Shown here: in pieces, positions 11,401-18,032 of the stretch
Position numbering within the stretch: the stretch's first letter is position 1
Layout: each line of letters starts with the position of its first letter
DNA from: Lysobacter arseniciresistens ZS79
Lineage (GTDB): Bacteria; Pseudomonadota; Gammaproteobacteria; Xanthomonadales; Xanthomonadaceae
Direction: 5' to 3'
Assembly: GCF_000768335.1 (NCBI RefSeq)
Contig: NZ_AVPT01000008.1
Coordinates: 40,912-104,911 of the forward strand
Length of the DNA stretch: 64,000 bases
Made by a program: the position numbers and the translations under genes
Notes under the pieces: generated by a model
Database searches by the model: none
Seen by the model: the letters and a program-made list of their open reading frames with translations, nothing else
Told to the model about the DNA's origin: nothing

Positions 11401-13847
11401 GCCCGAGCATCGGCCTGATGATCGGCGACGACGGTGCTCCAGCTCTGCAACGGAGGCAAATCGCGGATGCCTTTCGCATCGGCGTTTGTCGGGAGTCCCG
11501 ACCGGACACGCCAGCCCATGCTCCGCGCCAATGCTTCCAGGTGCGGCGCGATCATCGTGATCGCCGCTGCCGGAGCGGTCGGGCTGGCATTCGAGAACGG
11601 ATACCCTACCGCCTCCAGGTGACCGAGCTGCACCGAGGCCCATTCCGGCGATAAGCCCGCTTCCACACCACGCGTCCGTATCCAGACCCGGCCCCAGTTC
11701 AAGGGCTGCTCCGTCCATTCCTCCGGCAAAGTCCTGCGCCAAGTGGCCATCGTCAGCGGCGTAGGATTGGCATCCTTGTCAATGCCGAACAGCAACGGCT
11801 TACGGCCAGCGAGCACAGCGCGAACATGAGACTCCAGCCGGGGCTGGATCGCGACCAGTCCATGTAGGTGTTCCAGATACTTGGTGATCTGCCGGACCAG
11901 ACATGGTGCCAATGCCGCAAACCTGGGGTCGTGGGCGGCGTCATGGACCTTGTCCCGGAACAGGGCCATGCCTCCATCGGGTCCAAGGTAGACCTCGCCC
12001 ACAGTCAACGCGAATAGTGCGTCGACCGGACGATGTCCGGCCACCACCAGGAACATGCAAGCGGTGTGCGTGACCATGGCCTCGTGAACGGTCCGCCACT
12101 CTCCATCGTTCCGCCGAACAGCCATGCGTTTGTTTAGTACGCCTCCCGAGCCCGCAGCCAGACGCCGGGCACGGATGACTTCAGGGAGGCTGGCAGCTCC
12201 GGTTCGGGTGGGGCTGACGAACCCAGTTGGGATTGCCAGTCCGATCTGCAGCAATGACTGTAGGAAGGACCAATAGCCCTGAGCTACGTCACGTTGGCGT
12301 GGCGCGTAGTAATGCAGAGGAGCGTCGGACTGTCCAAGCGAATCCGCACAGATGAGTTGGGTCAACGCGACGTCACGGGTCTGCTCGTAGACGTGCACGG
12401 CACAGGATCGCCGTACCTGGCCTGCGGTGAACCGGAACCCGGCCTTGTCAGCAACATGGCGTGCGGCTCTGCGCAGAACTGTCGCCAAGGTGGCGCTGTC
12501 ATCGGTCGCCAGCCGTTCGAACACCGCCACATGGGACCTGATCACATGCATGACAGCAGGCGCCAGTGGTAGCCGGAATGACGCATCCACGGATTCGAAG
12601 TGGTGCGCCGACTCGAGGGATGGCTCAAAAAAACCAGTGGCGCCTGAGTGATCTTCGGGCAGCACTCGCCAGAACACATCCATTTCCAGATAGCCCTTAT
12701 GCAGTGACAGCGTGCAGGTTCCTGATGGACGGGCGCGTGCCGAAGTACCCGTCAACCGGATTGCAGCCAGCGTGCGGACCGTGCGGCCGGTAAGTGCCTG
12801 CAACAACAACCCAACCATTCCCAGTGCCAAATCTTCCGTGGTTTCCGGGGAATCCAATTCATCCAGCAGCACACGCACGACACGGCGGAACTGCTCTAAC
12901 GGCAGCACCTCCGCGTGGTGGGTCAACAGCAGGAAGTTGACGCTCCAGATCGCCTGCTGCGCTTGGTATCTGGCCAGACGCCGCGCATCCGGGTTGGCAC
13001 GTCGCTCCGGGATGGTGACGACAAAGTTTGGGATTGTGGCTTCGCTAGGTGGCTCTCCCGGCTCCAAGTCCGGAGTACCGACGCAGGAGCGGGGTACTTT
13101 CCGACGGATCGGCCCGGCCGGCCGATCTGGTTCGCCCTCTTCCTCCCCATCCTCAGCTTGAGATGGACGGATCGCCTGAGCTTCTGGCGGCTTCGGAGCG
13201 ACAGGGCTTGAGTCATGTGCATGAGCCAGCTCGGGCCTGAAGTGGCGGGCCCACACTTCCTCGAGCCCGGACAGGCCACAGGTCTCCAGGATCAGCGAAG
13301 CATCTATGAAGTCCTGCAGCGTCGTGGCCGCACCCAACCTCGGCAACAGGGAGACTACGGGGGACTCCGCGCCTTGGTGTCGATCATGTTCCGTCACCTC
13401 GCGGATCGCGGCAGCGAGACCCTCCAAAGCTGTTCGCCTGGGCTTCCCGTCCCGATTCCAGCGCAAGCTGCAGATCAACAATGTGGCACGCAGGGACTCG
13501 GGCCCCGGCGCCGGGGCCGGCTCCTTCCCGATCAGAGCACGCGTGAGACGGAACCCGCCGGTCAGATCCCTGGGGTTTGCCTGTTGGATGCGACCTTGCG
13601 TTGAGACGAGTCGCCCGTCCATCTCGGCGACAACCTCCCCGAGCCCGGAGATGCCGAGGGCGGCCTCGAACCAGACAACTGAATTGGCAATTCGGGTAAC
13701 GGCCCGCACCAACGGGAGCGCATGTGCCCGAGTAGGTATCGGATAGACGGTCACCAGATCATGCAGCAGTCGACTGGCGCCGGGCGTCATTTCGCCAAGT
13801 GCCTGGAGCAGGTCGCTGGGAGTGACGCGATGCAGTGCTGGGGTCAA
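8352..13847 (-). CDS. giant protein with three tandem tyrosine-recombinase-like units
   Basis: An uninterrupted 1831-codon frame. Residues 1360-1545 form a complete tyrosine recombinase catalytic domain: box I Arg in GGARRAEILGL (R1367), a Lys in the beta-hairpin region (K1399), box II LHRLRH (H1477, R1480), then LGHVDWRTTIRSYLHL (H1531 and nucleophile Y1541). Residues about 596-755 form a second, altered unit (GHRPVDALFALTVGEV with R606, K633, then a WIRTRGVEAGL segment and QLGHLEAVGYPF). Residues about 345-520 form a third, weaker unit (ALTGRTVRTLAAIRL, then GQVRRSCAVHVYEQTRD and a YY pair at 513-514). A charged linker lies at 205-270. Ordinary recombinases are 300-450 aa. Recombinases encoded in threes (RIT elements) and the paired large recombinases of Tn554 are the nearest known parallels, but there as separate genes. 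The start is TTG at 13847 with no clear ribosome site; an ATG at 13790 is an alternative. Role inferred: mobility of this region. Confidence 0.8.
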   Translation of the reverse strand: MTPALHRVTPSDLLQALGEMTPGASRLLHDLVTVYPIPTRAHALPLVRAVTRIANSVVWFEAALGISGLGEVVAEMDGRLVSTQGRIQQANPRDLTGGFRLTRALIGKEPAPAPGPESLRATLLICSLRWNRDGKPRRTALEGLAAAIREVTEHDRHQGAESPVVSLLPRLGAATTLQDFIDASLILETCGLSGLEEVWARHFRPELAHAHDSSPVAPKPPEAQAIRPSQAEDGEEEGEPDRPAGPIRRKVPRSCVGTPDLEPGEPPSEATIPNFVVTIPERRANPDARRLARYQAQQAIWSVNFLLLTHHAEVLPLEQFRRVVRVLLDELDSPETTEDLALGMVGLLLQALTGRTVRTLAAIRLTGTSARARPSGTCTLSLHKGYLEMDVFWRVLPEDHSGATGFFEPSLESAHHFESVDASFRLPLAPAVMHVIRSHVAVFERLATDDSATLATVLRRAARHVADKAGFRFTAGQVRRSCAVHVYEQTRDVALTQLICADSLGQSDAPLHYYAPRQRDVAQGYWSFLQSLLQIGLAIPTGFVSPTRTGAASLPEVIRARRLAAGSGGVLNKRMAVRRNDGEWRTVHEAMVTHTACMFLVVAGHRPVDALFALTVGEVYLGPDGGMALFRDKVHDAAHDPRFAALAPCLVRQITKYLEHLHGLVAIQPRLESHVRAVLAGRKPLLFGIDKDANPTPLTMATWRRTLPEEWTEQPLNWGRVWIRTRGVEAGLSPEWASVQLGHLEAVGYPFSNASPTAPAAAITMIAPHLEALARSMGWRVRSGLPTNADAKGIRDLPPLQSWSTVVADHQADARAQVRQWRKGQLAETAIYRRQAEQDVLSHPILIERRIDKAYRDQVEGRAVQPLQLEEAEALRDTLFEAADDDVALGIARSRALRRVLHRVNKWLGITGQDPGALGTFRRPLDNAFVPGMMHAVRQVDALRRHAAALGSAGPGDWRDFPRACARVAYVLAVFGYLDDPDQIEGVIRHRESCKGPANLSDVVLVPWGDRPEQVVALRNLAAVALARLARRYVGQSMPDRKTLSAALAEFLPDWELPIGRPRPPELLVMLCETVGVANRFELSPAARFALGTKSGATNACITDQLALIDGDPVGTIPRMELDGDADADAGSAGPLPSVIGARANARSQYLALCRTLPSTGATLALPLTQVTVPASQLFQAGTRRQVIAEVDALLAQSRPETVLRPVVRMLAMWTRQMLVEGTAAQRNPADKTVNTYLTRIGGTLVELLGNSSLADLDDVDLSETYQAAILAGGSNRTQAASAILEFHRCSQRHFDMPDADLDEVRSHLRNSTQSVDARLILPQERVAILDNALARARDGTGRTPEDVRVYRQAAVAMPLYAWGGARRAEILGLRLGDVWSVGEQAGIRVRRNRSRRLKTAAARRTLLFDSPRQRGVSHTLEWIGIDGLRSAPWQRARAYIFSPAGEPMAVEGRDAIARTCVELVREVTSRGRERLHRLRHLVAFERTMPLFLDDVDSVWLQGCGIAVPTPPGPQVVLPRDLMERVVTLGHVDWRTTIRSYLHLPWLMRSRQDRALADTYMHRREVAFAMGVSLPAVDKITQQTKHLAPALAWLAHVRTTRQVPLAPAPTDPVGATVRTQWTSHELDALFRMADRLGGLESAARVYGATAADVTAIRRHVSIVERRMGRALFRDRETRELLDGPLRVLKRQDSALLDAFFAWFDTLLGDEREGALQLLESMVETMSAVDRDGIVGETSALYGFVRMWEQVAPTRIRLEVTNMGHAHAKLRACRRNTDDLADFGNETRLDGVVRRAIATAWIASRLGALGVASAFSPPHPRSAQVGTADTGP

Positions 13848-14040
13848 AGCGGCCGATGCTGTCGTGACTGTACCGCGTCAACTTCTTATACTTTTAATGC
13901 ACCGTCAACTACCTAATCACCCTTGGCCGCAACATTCGTCTCAAGAAGTCGTACTCTTTTATGTTGTTGATTAGAGTGATTTTTCTATACAAGATCTAGA
14001 TCTTGTACTTTTTACCTAACGCTGCTTCCTCTCTCTCATA
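13848..14040. promoter_or_regulatory. A/T-rich region upstream of the giant recombinase with several repeats
   Basis: About 190 bp far richer in A/T than anything nearby, directly upstream of the recombinase start. It holds a perfect palindrome (listed separately), an inverted repeat CTAATCA (13913-13919) / TGATTAG (13968-13974), and a direct repeat CGTCAACT at about 13876 and 13903. Such clusters are what recombinase arm and core sites or an autoregulated promoter look like. No coding frame, tRNA or promoter of standard spacing is seen. Function inferred. Confidence 0.4.
13988..14007. repeat. perfect 20-bp palindrome
   Basis: TACAAGATCTAGATCTTGTA is its own reverse complement over all 20 bases. 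It lies 140-160 bp upstream of the recombinase start at the right-hand edge of the A/T-rich region, where host sequence (fdxA) resumes. It may be a recombinase core or crossover site, or an operator. Confidence 0.7.
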
Positions 14041-14053
14041 ATGCTACCGCAAG

Positions 14054-14074
14054 CCCGCGATTCCGCGGGTTTTT
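14054..14074 (+). terminator. rightward rho-independent terminator without an obvious upstream gene
   Basis: Stem CCCGCG/CGCGGG with a four-base loop and a run of five T on the plus strand. It cannot serve fdxA, which is transcribed leftward, because the T-run is on the wrong side. No plus-strand gene precedes it, so it may belong to a gene displaced or broken by the accessory region. Confidence 0.55.
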
Positions 14075-14099
14075 CTGTGCCCGTGCCGAAGGCGCCGGG

Positions 14100-14462
14100 C
14101 TACTTTTCGGAGCCCGGTTCGGGGTCCGGCACCACCGCATCGCGGATCAGCAGCGCCAGCTTGTTCGGCACGCCGTCCCACTTGCCCGCGTCCGGCATCG
14201 CCGGGATCTTCCGGGTGATCACCGGCCACAGCGGCGCCAGTTCGGCGTTGATCTCGATGAAGGGTTCCTGGCCGGCGGGGACGTCCCCTTCCGGGTAGAT
14301 CGCACCGACCGGACACTCGTCGACGCACAGCGTGCAGTCGATGCACTCGACGGGGTCGATGACGAGGAAGTTGGGGCCTTCGTGGAAGCAGTCGACCGGG
14401 CACACCTCGACGCAGTCGGTGTGCTTGCAGTTGATGCAGTTTTCGGTGACGACGTGGGTCAT
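14100..14462 (-). CDS. fdxA: FdxA, 7Fe (3Fe-4S/4Fe-4S) ferredoxin
   Basis: A 120-aa soluble electron carrier. The N-terminus ([20 protein letters not shown]) and the central [14 protein letters not shown] carry the Cys pattern of the Azotobacter-type 7Fe ferredoxin, one cluster formed with CxxxxxxxC and the other with CxxCxxCxxxCP. The C-terminal tail after the clusters is of the usual type and a little long. The chosen start gives the usual MTHVVTE beginning; an ATG 15 bp upstream (14477) is possible. It is divergent from azurin and shares the FNR box at 14526-14539, which is centred 70 bp from its start. This implies expression under low oxygen. Confidence 0.92.
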   Translation of the reverse strand: MTHVVTENCINCKHTDCVEVCPVDCFHEGPNFLVIDPVECIDCTLCVDECPVGAIYPEGDVPAGQEPFIEINAELAPLWPVITRKIPAMPDAGKWDGVPNKLALLIRDAVVPDPEPGSEK

Positions 14463-14525
14463 GGGGGTGTCGTCCATTGCTTTTCTGAACGGTACCCATG
14501 GTCGGTGCGGCGAGGTGGTGCGGCC

Positions 14526-14539
14526 CTGATCTGGATCAA
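14526..14539. promoter_or_regulatory. FNR/Dnr box between fdxA and azurin
   Basis: CTGAT-CTGG-ATCAA, one mismatch from TTGAT-N4-ATCAA. At 41.5 bp downstream it predicts a start of transcription near 14574 for azurin, with a hexamer GAGACT at the -10 place, leaving a 33-base leader with a GGAG ribosome site. It could also serve fdxA leftward. Confidence 0.75.
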
Positions 14540-14606
14540 GTCGCGCCGGAGCGCGCGGCGCGAGACTGCGCCCGACGAAACAAACCAACCCACTGGAGCA
14601 AGAACC

Positions 14607-15077
14607 ATGATCCGCAAGCTTTCCCTCGCCGCCGTCCTGGGTGCCGTGGCCGTGCCGGCCATGCTGCTGTCCGCACCGGCAATGGCAGCAGACTGCAGCG
14701 CGACGGTCGAGAGCACCGACGCGATGAAGTTCACCACCAGCAGCCTGGTGGTGCCGAAGTCCTGCAAGGACTTCACCGTCACCCTCAAGCACACCGGCAA
14801 GCTGCCCAAGACCGTGATGGGCCACAACTTCGTGGTCGGCAAGGCGTCCGACATCGCCGGCATCAACACCGACGGCATGAAGGCCGGCGCCGCGGCCAAC
14901 TACGTCAAGGCCGGCGACGCGCGCGTGATCGCCGCCAGCAAGGTCGTCGGTGGCGGCGAGTCGACCACGGTCAATATCCCGGTCGCCAAGCTCAAGGCCG
15001 GCGAGCAGTACAACTTCGTATGCACCTTCCCGGGCCACTCGTCCATCATGAAGGGCACGCTGACGCTGGGCGGCTGA
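14607..15077 (+). CDS. azu: azurin, periplasmic blue copper electron carrier
   Basis: A 156-aa precursor with a signal peptide (cleavage after APAMA, residue 27). The mature protein begins [19 protein letters not shown], the typical azurin start with its first disulfide Cys. Type 1 copper ligands are visible: His in VMGHNFVV, then Cys, His and Met in [14 protein letters not shown]. In denitrifiers azurin passes electrons from the bc1 complex to NirK and cytochrome oxidases. Here nirK is 21 kb away in the same FNR-controlled block. The start has a GGAG site 10 bases upstream. A terminator-like hairpin follows the gene. Confidence 0.96.
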   Translation: MIRKLSLAAVLGAVAVPAMLLSAPAMAADCSATVESTDAMKFTTSSLVVPKSCKDFTVTLKHTGKLPKTVMGHNFVVGKASDIAGINTDGMKAGAAANYVKAGDARVIAASKVVGGGESTTVNIPVAKLKAGEQYNFVCTFPGHSSIMKGTLTLGG

Positions 15078-15107
15078 ACCTCCCCGGCACCGGCCAGCAG
15101 GCCGGCA

Positions 15108-15154
15108 GCGGCGGCCGCCGATGCGATCCATCGGCGAGCCGCCGCGTTCGTTTT
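15108..15154 (+). terminator. probable terminator after azurin
   Basis: Nested hairpins: outer arms GCGGCGG/CCGCCGC and inner arms CCGATG/CATCGG, followed by TTCGTTTT. It lies 30 bp after the azurin stop. Confidence 0.5.
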
Positions 15155-15188
15155 ACGGATACCCGCATCACCGACCGGAGCACGCCCG

Positions 15189-15614
15189 ATGGCCGCCGCC
15201 CACACCCTGACCGAAGCCGACCTGGTCGCACTGGTCGACCGCTTCTACGAGAAGGTCCAGCGCGACCCGGAACTGGGGCCGGTGTTCAACCCGGTGGTGC
15301 ACGACTGGGTCGAGCACAAGGCGACGCTGGTCGACTTCTGGTCGTCGGTGGTGCTGCGCACCGGGCGCTACCGCGGCAACCCGATGGCGATGCACCGCCC
15401 GCATCCGATCGACGCGGAACACTTCGACCACTGGCTTGCGCTGTGGCGCGAGACCGCGCTCGAAGTCACCGGCGAGGACAACGCGGCGGTGCTGTGCGAC
15501 TTCGCCAACCGGATCGCCGGCAGCCTCAAGTACGGGCTGGGGCTGGACGGCCGGCGGCGCCCGCTCGGGTTGCCGATCGCGCCCGGCGGCGCTGAACCAT
15601 CCGGGCGGAATTGA
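15189..15614 (+). CDS. group III truncated haemoglobin
   Basis: A 141-aa haem protein of the trHb3 class. The fold begins with TEADLVALVDRFYEKVQRDPELGPVF and continues with the tightly conserved MAMHRPHPIDAEHFDHWLALWRE, which holds the proximal-side His residues of this class. Members bind O2 or NO and are often linked to microaerobic growth or nitrosative stress, but the exact role is not settled. The gene lies between azurin and hemN; the hemN FNR box overlaps its stop codon. The last 15 residues are low complexity. Confidence 0.88.
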   Translation: MAAAHTLTEADLVALVDRFYEKVQRDPELGPVFNPVVHDWVEHKATLVDFWSSVVLRTGRYRGNPMAMHRPHPIDAEHFDHWLALWRETALEVTGEDNAAVLCDFANRIAGSLKYGLGLDGRRRPLGLPIAPGGAEPSGRN

Positions 15615-15624
15615 CTGCGGTCAA
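15611..15624 (+). promoter_or_regulatory. FNR/Dnr box of hemN
   Basis: TTGAC-TGCG-GTCAA, a perfect inverted repeat. Its centre (15617.5) is exactly 41.5 bp before the hemN ATG. A TAGCCT hexamer sits at the -10 position, so transcription should begin at or next to the start codon. Confidence 0.8.
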
Positions 15625-15658
15625 GGCGGGGCTCCGCGGGCGGCCATAGCCTCTCCAC

Positions 15659-17071
15659 ATGCACACCAATCCCTCCTTCGACGCCGAGCTGCTGAAGCGT
15701 TACGACCGTCCCGGTCCGCGCTACACCTCCTACCCGACCGCCCCGCAGTTCAACGCCGGGTTCGGCGAGGCGCAGCTGCGCGAGGCGGCCGCGGCCAGCA
15801 ACGGCGACCCGATCCCGCGCCGGCTGTCGCTGTACGTGCACGTGCCGTTCTGCATGAGCCCGTGCTTCTACTGCGGCTGCAACCGCATCATCACCCGCGA
15901 CCTGGCGCGCGGCGAGACCTACCTGGTCCGCCTGTACCGCGAGATCGCGATGATGGCCGAGCTGTTCGACCGCGACCGCGAGGTGATCCAGCTGCACTTC
16001 GGCGGCGGTACCCCGAACTTCCTGGCGCCGCCGCAGCTGGCCGACGTGGTCGACACTCTGCGCAACCACTTCCGCTTCTCCGAGGCGCGCGAGCGCGACC
16101 TGTCGATCGAGCTGGACCCGCGCTTCGTCAAGCCGGCCGACGTGCTCGCGCTGGCCCGGATCGGCTTCAACCGCGCCAGCCTCGGCGTGCAGGACTTCGA
16201 CCCGGCGGTGCAGGAGGCGGTCAACCGCATCCAGTCGGTCGAGGAGACCGTCGCGATCATCGACGCCTGCCGCGAGGGCGGCATGCGCTCGGTCAATGTC
16301 GACCTGATCTACGGGTTGCCGAAGCAGAACCACGCCGGCTTCTCGAAGACGCTCGACACGGTGGTCCAGGCGCGGCCGGACCGGCTGGCGGTCTACAGCT
16401 ACGCCCACCTGCCCGAGATGTTCAAGGCGCAGCGGCAGATCAACGCCGGGGACCTGCCGTCTGCGGCCGACAAGCTCGGCCTGCTGCAGCTGGCGATCGA
16501 GAAGCTGACCGCGGCCGGCTACGTCTACATCGGCATGGACCACTTCGCCCTGCCCGACGACGACCTCGCCACCGCCCAGCAGCGCGGCGGACTGCACCGC
16601 AATTTCATGGGTTACACCACCCACGCCGACACCGACCTGGTCGGCCTGGGCGTGAGCGCGATCAGCCACATCGGCGACAGCTTCAGCCAGAACCCGCGCG
16701 ACCTGCCGAGCTGGCAGATCGCGCTCGACGAGGGCCGCCTGCCGGTGTTCCGCGGCATGCACCTGAGCGAGGACGACCAGCTGCGCGCCGACCTGATCCA
16801 GCGCCTGATGTGCCAGGGCGAGATCCCGATCGGGGCGCTGGAACGGCGCTATCTGGTGGATTTCCACGAGTACTTCGCCGATTCACTGGAGCGCCTGCAG
16901 CCGCTGGTCGAGGACGGGCTGGCCCGGGTCGAGCCCGGCCGGATCGTCGCGACCTCGCGCGGACGGCTGCTGCTGCGTAACATTGCCATGTGCTTCGACC
17001 ATTACCTCGACCCGCCACCCTCCATGACGCCCGGCACCACGGCCACCCCGCGCTTCTCGCGCGCGATCTGA
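15659..17071 (+). CDS. hemN: HemN, oxygen-independent coproporphyrinogen III oxidase
   Basis: A 470-aa radical SAM enzyme converting coproporphyrinogen III to protoporphyrinogen IX without O2 in haem synthesis. The cluster-binding motif is CMSPCFYCGC at about residue 65 (CxxxCxxC plus a following Cys as in HemN), after the substrate-side sequence RYTSYPTA. The SAM-binding FGGGTPNFL follows. No ribosome site precedes the ATG, and the FNR box predicts a transcript beginning at this codon (leaderless). It is followed 7 bp later by an FNR-type regulator, so the two are likely co-transcribed. Confidence 0.96.
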   Translation: MHTNPSFDAELLKRYDRPGPRYTSYPTAPQFNAGFGEAQLREAAAASNGDPIPRRLSLYVHVPFCMSPCFYCGCNRIITRDLARGETYLVRLYREIAMMAELFDRDREVIQLHFGGGTPNFLAPPQLADVVDTLRNHFRFSEARERDLSIELDPRFVKPADVLALARIGFNRASLGVQDFDPAVQEAVNRIQSVEETVAIIDACREGGMRSVNVDLIYGLPKQNHAGFSKTLDTVVQARPDRLAVYSYAHLPEMFKAQRQINAGDLPSAADKLGLLQLAIEKLTAAGYVYIGMDHFALPDDDLATAQQRGGLHRNFMGYTTHADTDLVGLGVSAISHIGDSFSQNPRDLPSWQIALDEGRLPVFRGMHLSEDDQLRADLIQRLMCQGEIPIGALERRYLVDFHEYFADSLERLQPLVEDGLARVEPGRIVATSRGRLLLRNIAMCFDHYLDPPPSMTPGTTATPRFSRAI

Positions 17072-17078
17072 GGGGCGC

Positions 17079-17843
17079 ATGGACAACTCGCTGAATCCGA
17101 CCGCGTTCCCGCGGCAGGATGCGCGCACGCTTGCCGACGACGGCGACGAACTGCACTTCTGCTCGACGTGCGCGTTCTCGCAGGCGTGCCTGGCGGAGGG
17201 CATGGACAAGAGCGGGTTGATGGACCTGCACATGCTGGTCGAGCACGTCGGCCCGTTCCACGCCGGCGAACACATCTTCCGCGAGGGCGACGACTTCGAG
17301 GCGATCGCCGCGGTCCGCGCCGGCACCGTCAAGACCTACGTGATCGACCGCGACGGCCGCGAGCACGTGCTCGGCTTCCACCTGCCCGGCGAGGTCATCG
17401 GCCTCAACGCGATCGACGGCGAGCATTACCCGTGCAACGCGGTGGCGCTGGACACGGTGATGCTGTGCCGGTTCTCGTTCCCCAAGATCTCGGTGCTGGC
17501 GACGCAGCTGCCCGGCCTGCAGCGGCACCTGTTCCGCCTGCTCAGCCGGGACATCGGCCGCGCCGCGCTGCTGGCCGGCGACTGGACCGCCGACCAGCGC
17601 ATGGCGGCGTTCCTGATCGCGCTGTCGCGCCGGCTCGCCGCGCGCGGGTTCTCGCCCAGCCGCTTCGCCCTGACGATGGCCCGCACCGACATCGCCAACT
17701 ACCTGCGGCTCGCGCCGGAGACGGTCAGCCGCGTGCTGCGCCGGTTCCAGCAGGATGGCCTGCTGCTGGTCGACCGCCGCGAACTCGAACTGATCGGCCG
17801 CGAGCGCCTCGAAGAACTCGCCGAGCCGGTCCTGCGCGGCTGA
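17079..17843 (+). CDS. FNR/Anr-type oxygen-sensing regulator (second copy)
   Basis: A 254-aa CRP/FNR-family regulator. The 4Fe-4S ligands of the FNR type are present: C28, C31, C37 (CSTCAFSQAC) and C130 in VMLCRFSF, with an extra C119. The cNMP-type beta barrel spans about 50-140 and the winged HTH about 170-240. Recognition-helix residues E214, S217 and R218 (APETVSRVLRRF) match those used by FNR to read TTGAT half-sites. It follows hemN by 7 bp. A second FNR homologue is encoded at 49958-50719, so this may be the denitrification-specific member, though unlike most Dnr proteins it keeps the cluster ligands. Confidence 0.88.
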   Translation: MDNSLNPTAFPRQDARTLADDGDELHFCSTCAFSQACLAEGMDKSGLMDLHMLVEHVGPFHAGEHIFREGDDFEAIAAVRAGTVKTYVIDRDGREHVLGFHLPGEVIGLNAIDGEHYPCNAVALDTVMLCRFSFPKISVLATQLPGLQRHLFRLLSRDIGRAALLAGDWTADQRMAAFLIALSRRLAARGFSPSRFALTMARTDIANYLRLAPETVSRVLRRFQQDGLLLVDRRELELIGRERLEELAEPVLRG

Positions 17844-17961
17844 TACGTCGCCACGGCCGCGCGCGCGGCCGCTTCTTCACCCGGTGACAACATTGCTGTC
17901 CGCAGGTTGTACGCGCCGGGGCGGCTGAACGCCTGCCATACAAGAGCTGAACCATGGGAAC

Positions 17962-17975
17962 TTGACCCACGTCAG
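17962..17975 (+). promoter_or_regulatory. FNR/Dnr box of norB
   Basis: TTGAC-CCAC-GTCAG, one mismatch from perfect symmetry. The predicted transcription start (41.5 bp from the centre, near 18010) follows a CAGACT hexamer and leaves a 23-base leader with GGGAG. Confidence 0.7.
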
Positions 17976-18032
17976 GTCGCGTCCGCGTGCCCCGGCCCAG
18001 ACTGCGCGCACCTTCATGGGAGACTCCGATAT

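Noticed and set aside
13848..13925. Promoter with TTGACG and TATAAG upstream of the giant recombinase
   Set aside because: The two hexamers are only about 12 bp apart on the minus strand, too close for a normal sigma-70 promoter.
5960..14100. tRNA gene or direct-repeat attachment sites bordering the accessory region
   Set aside because: No tRNA-like sequence and no shared direct repeat could be found by eye at the two edges.
17854..17871. GC palindrome after the FNR paralogue as a terminator
   Set aside because: The symmetric CGGCCGCGCG repeat lacks a T-run; it may be chance in GC-rich DNA.
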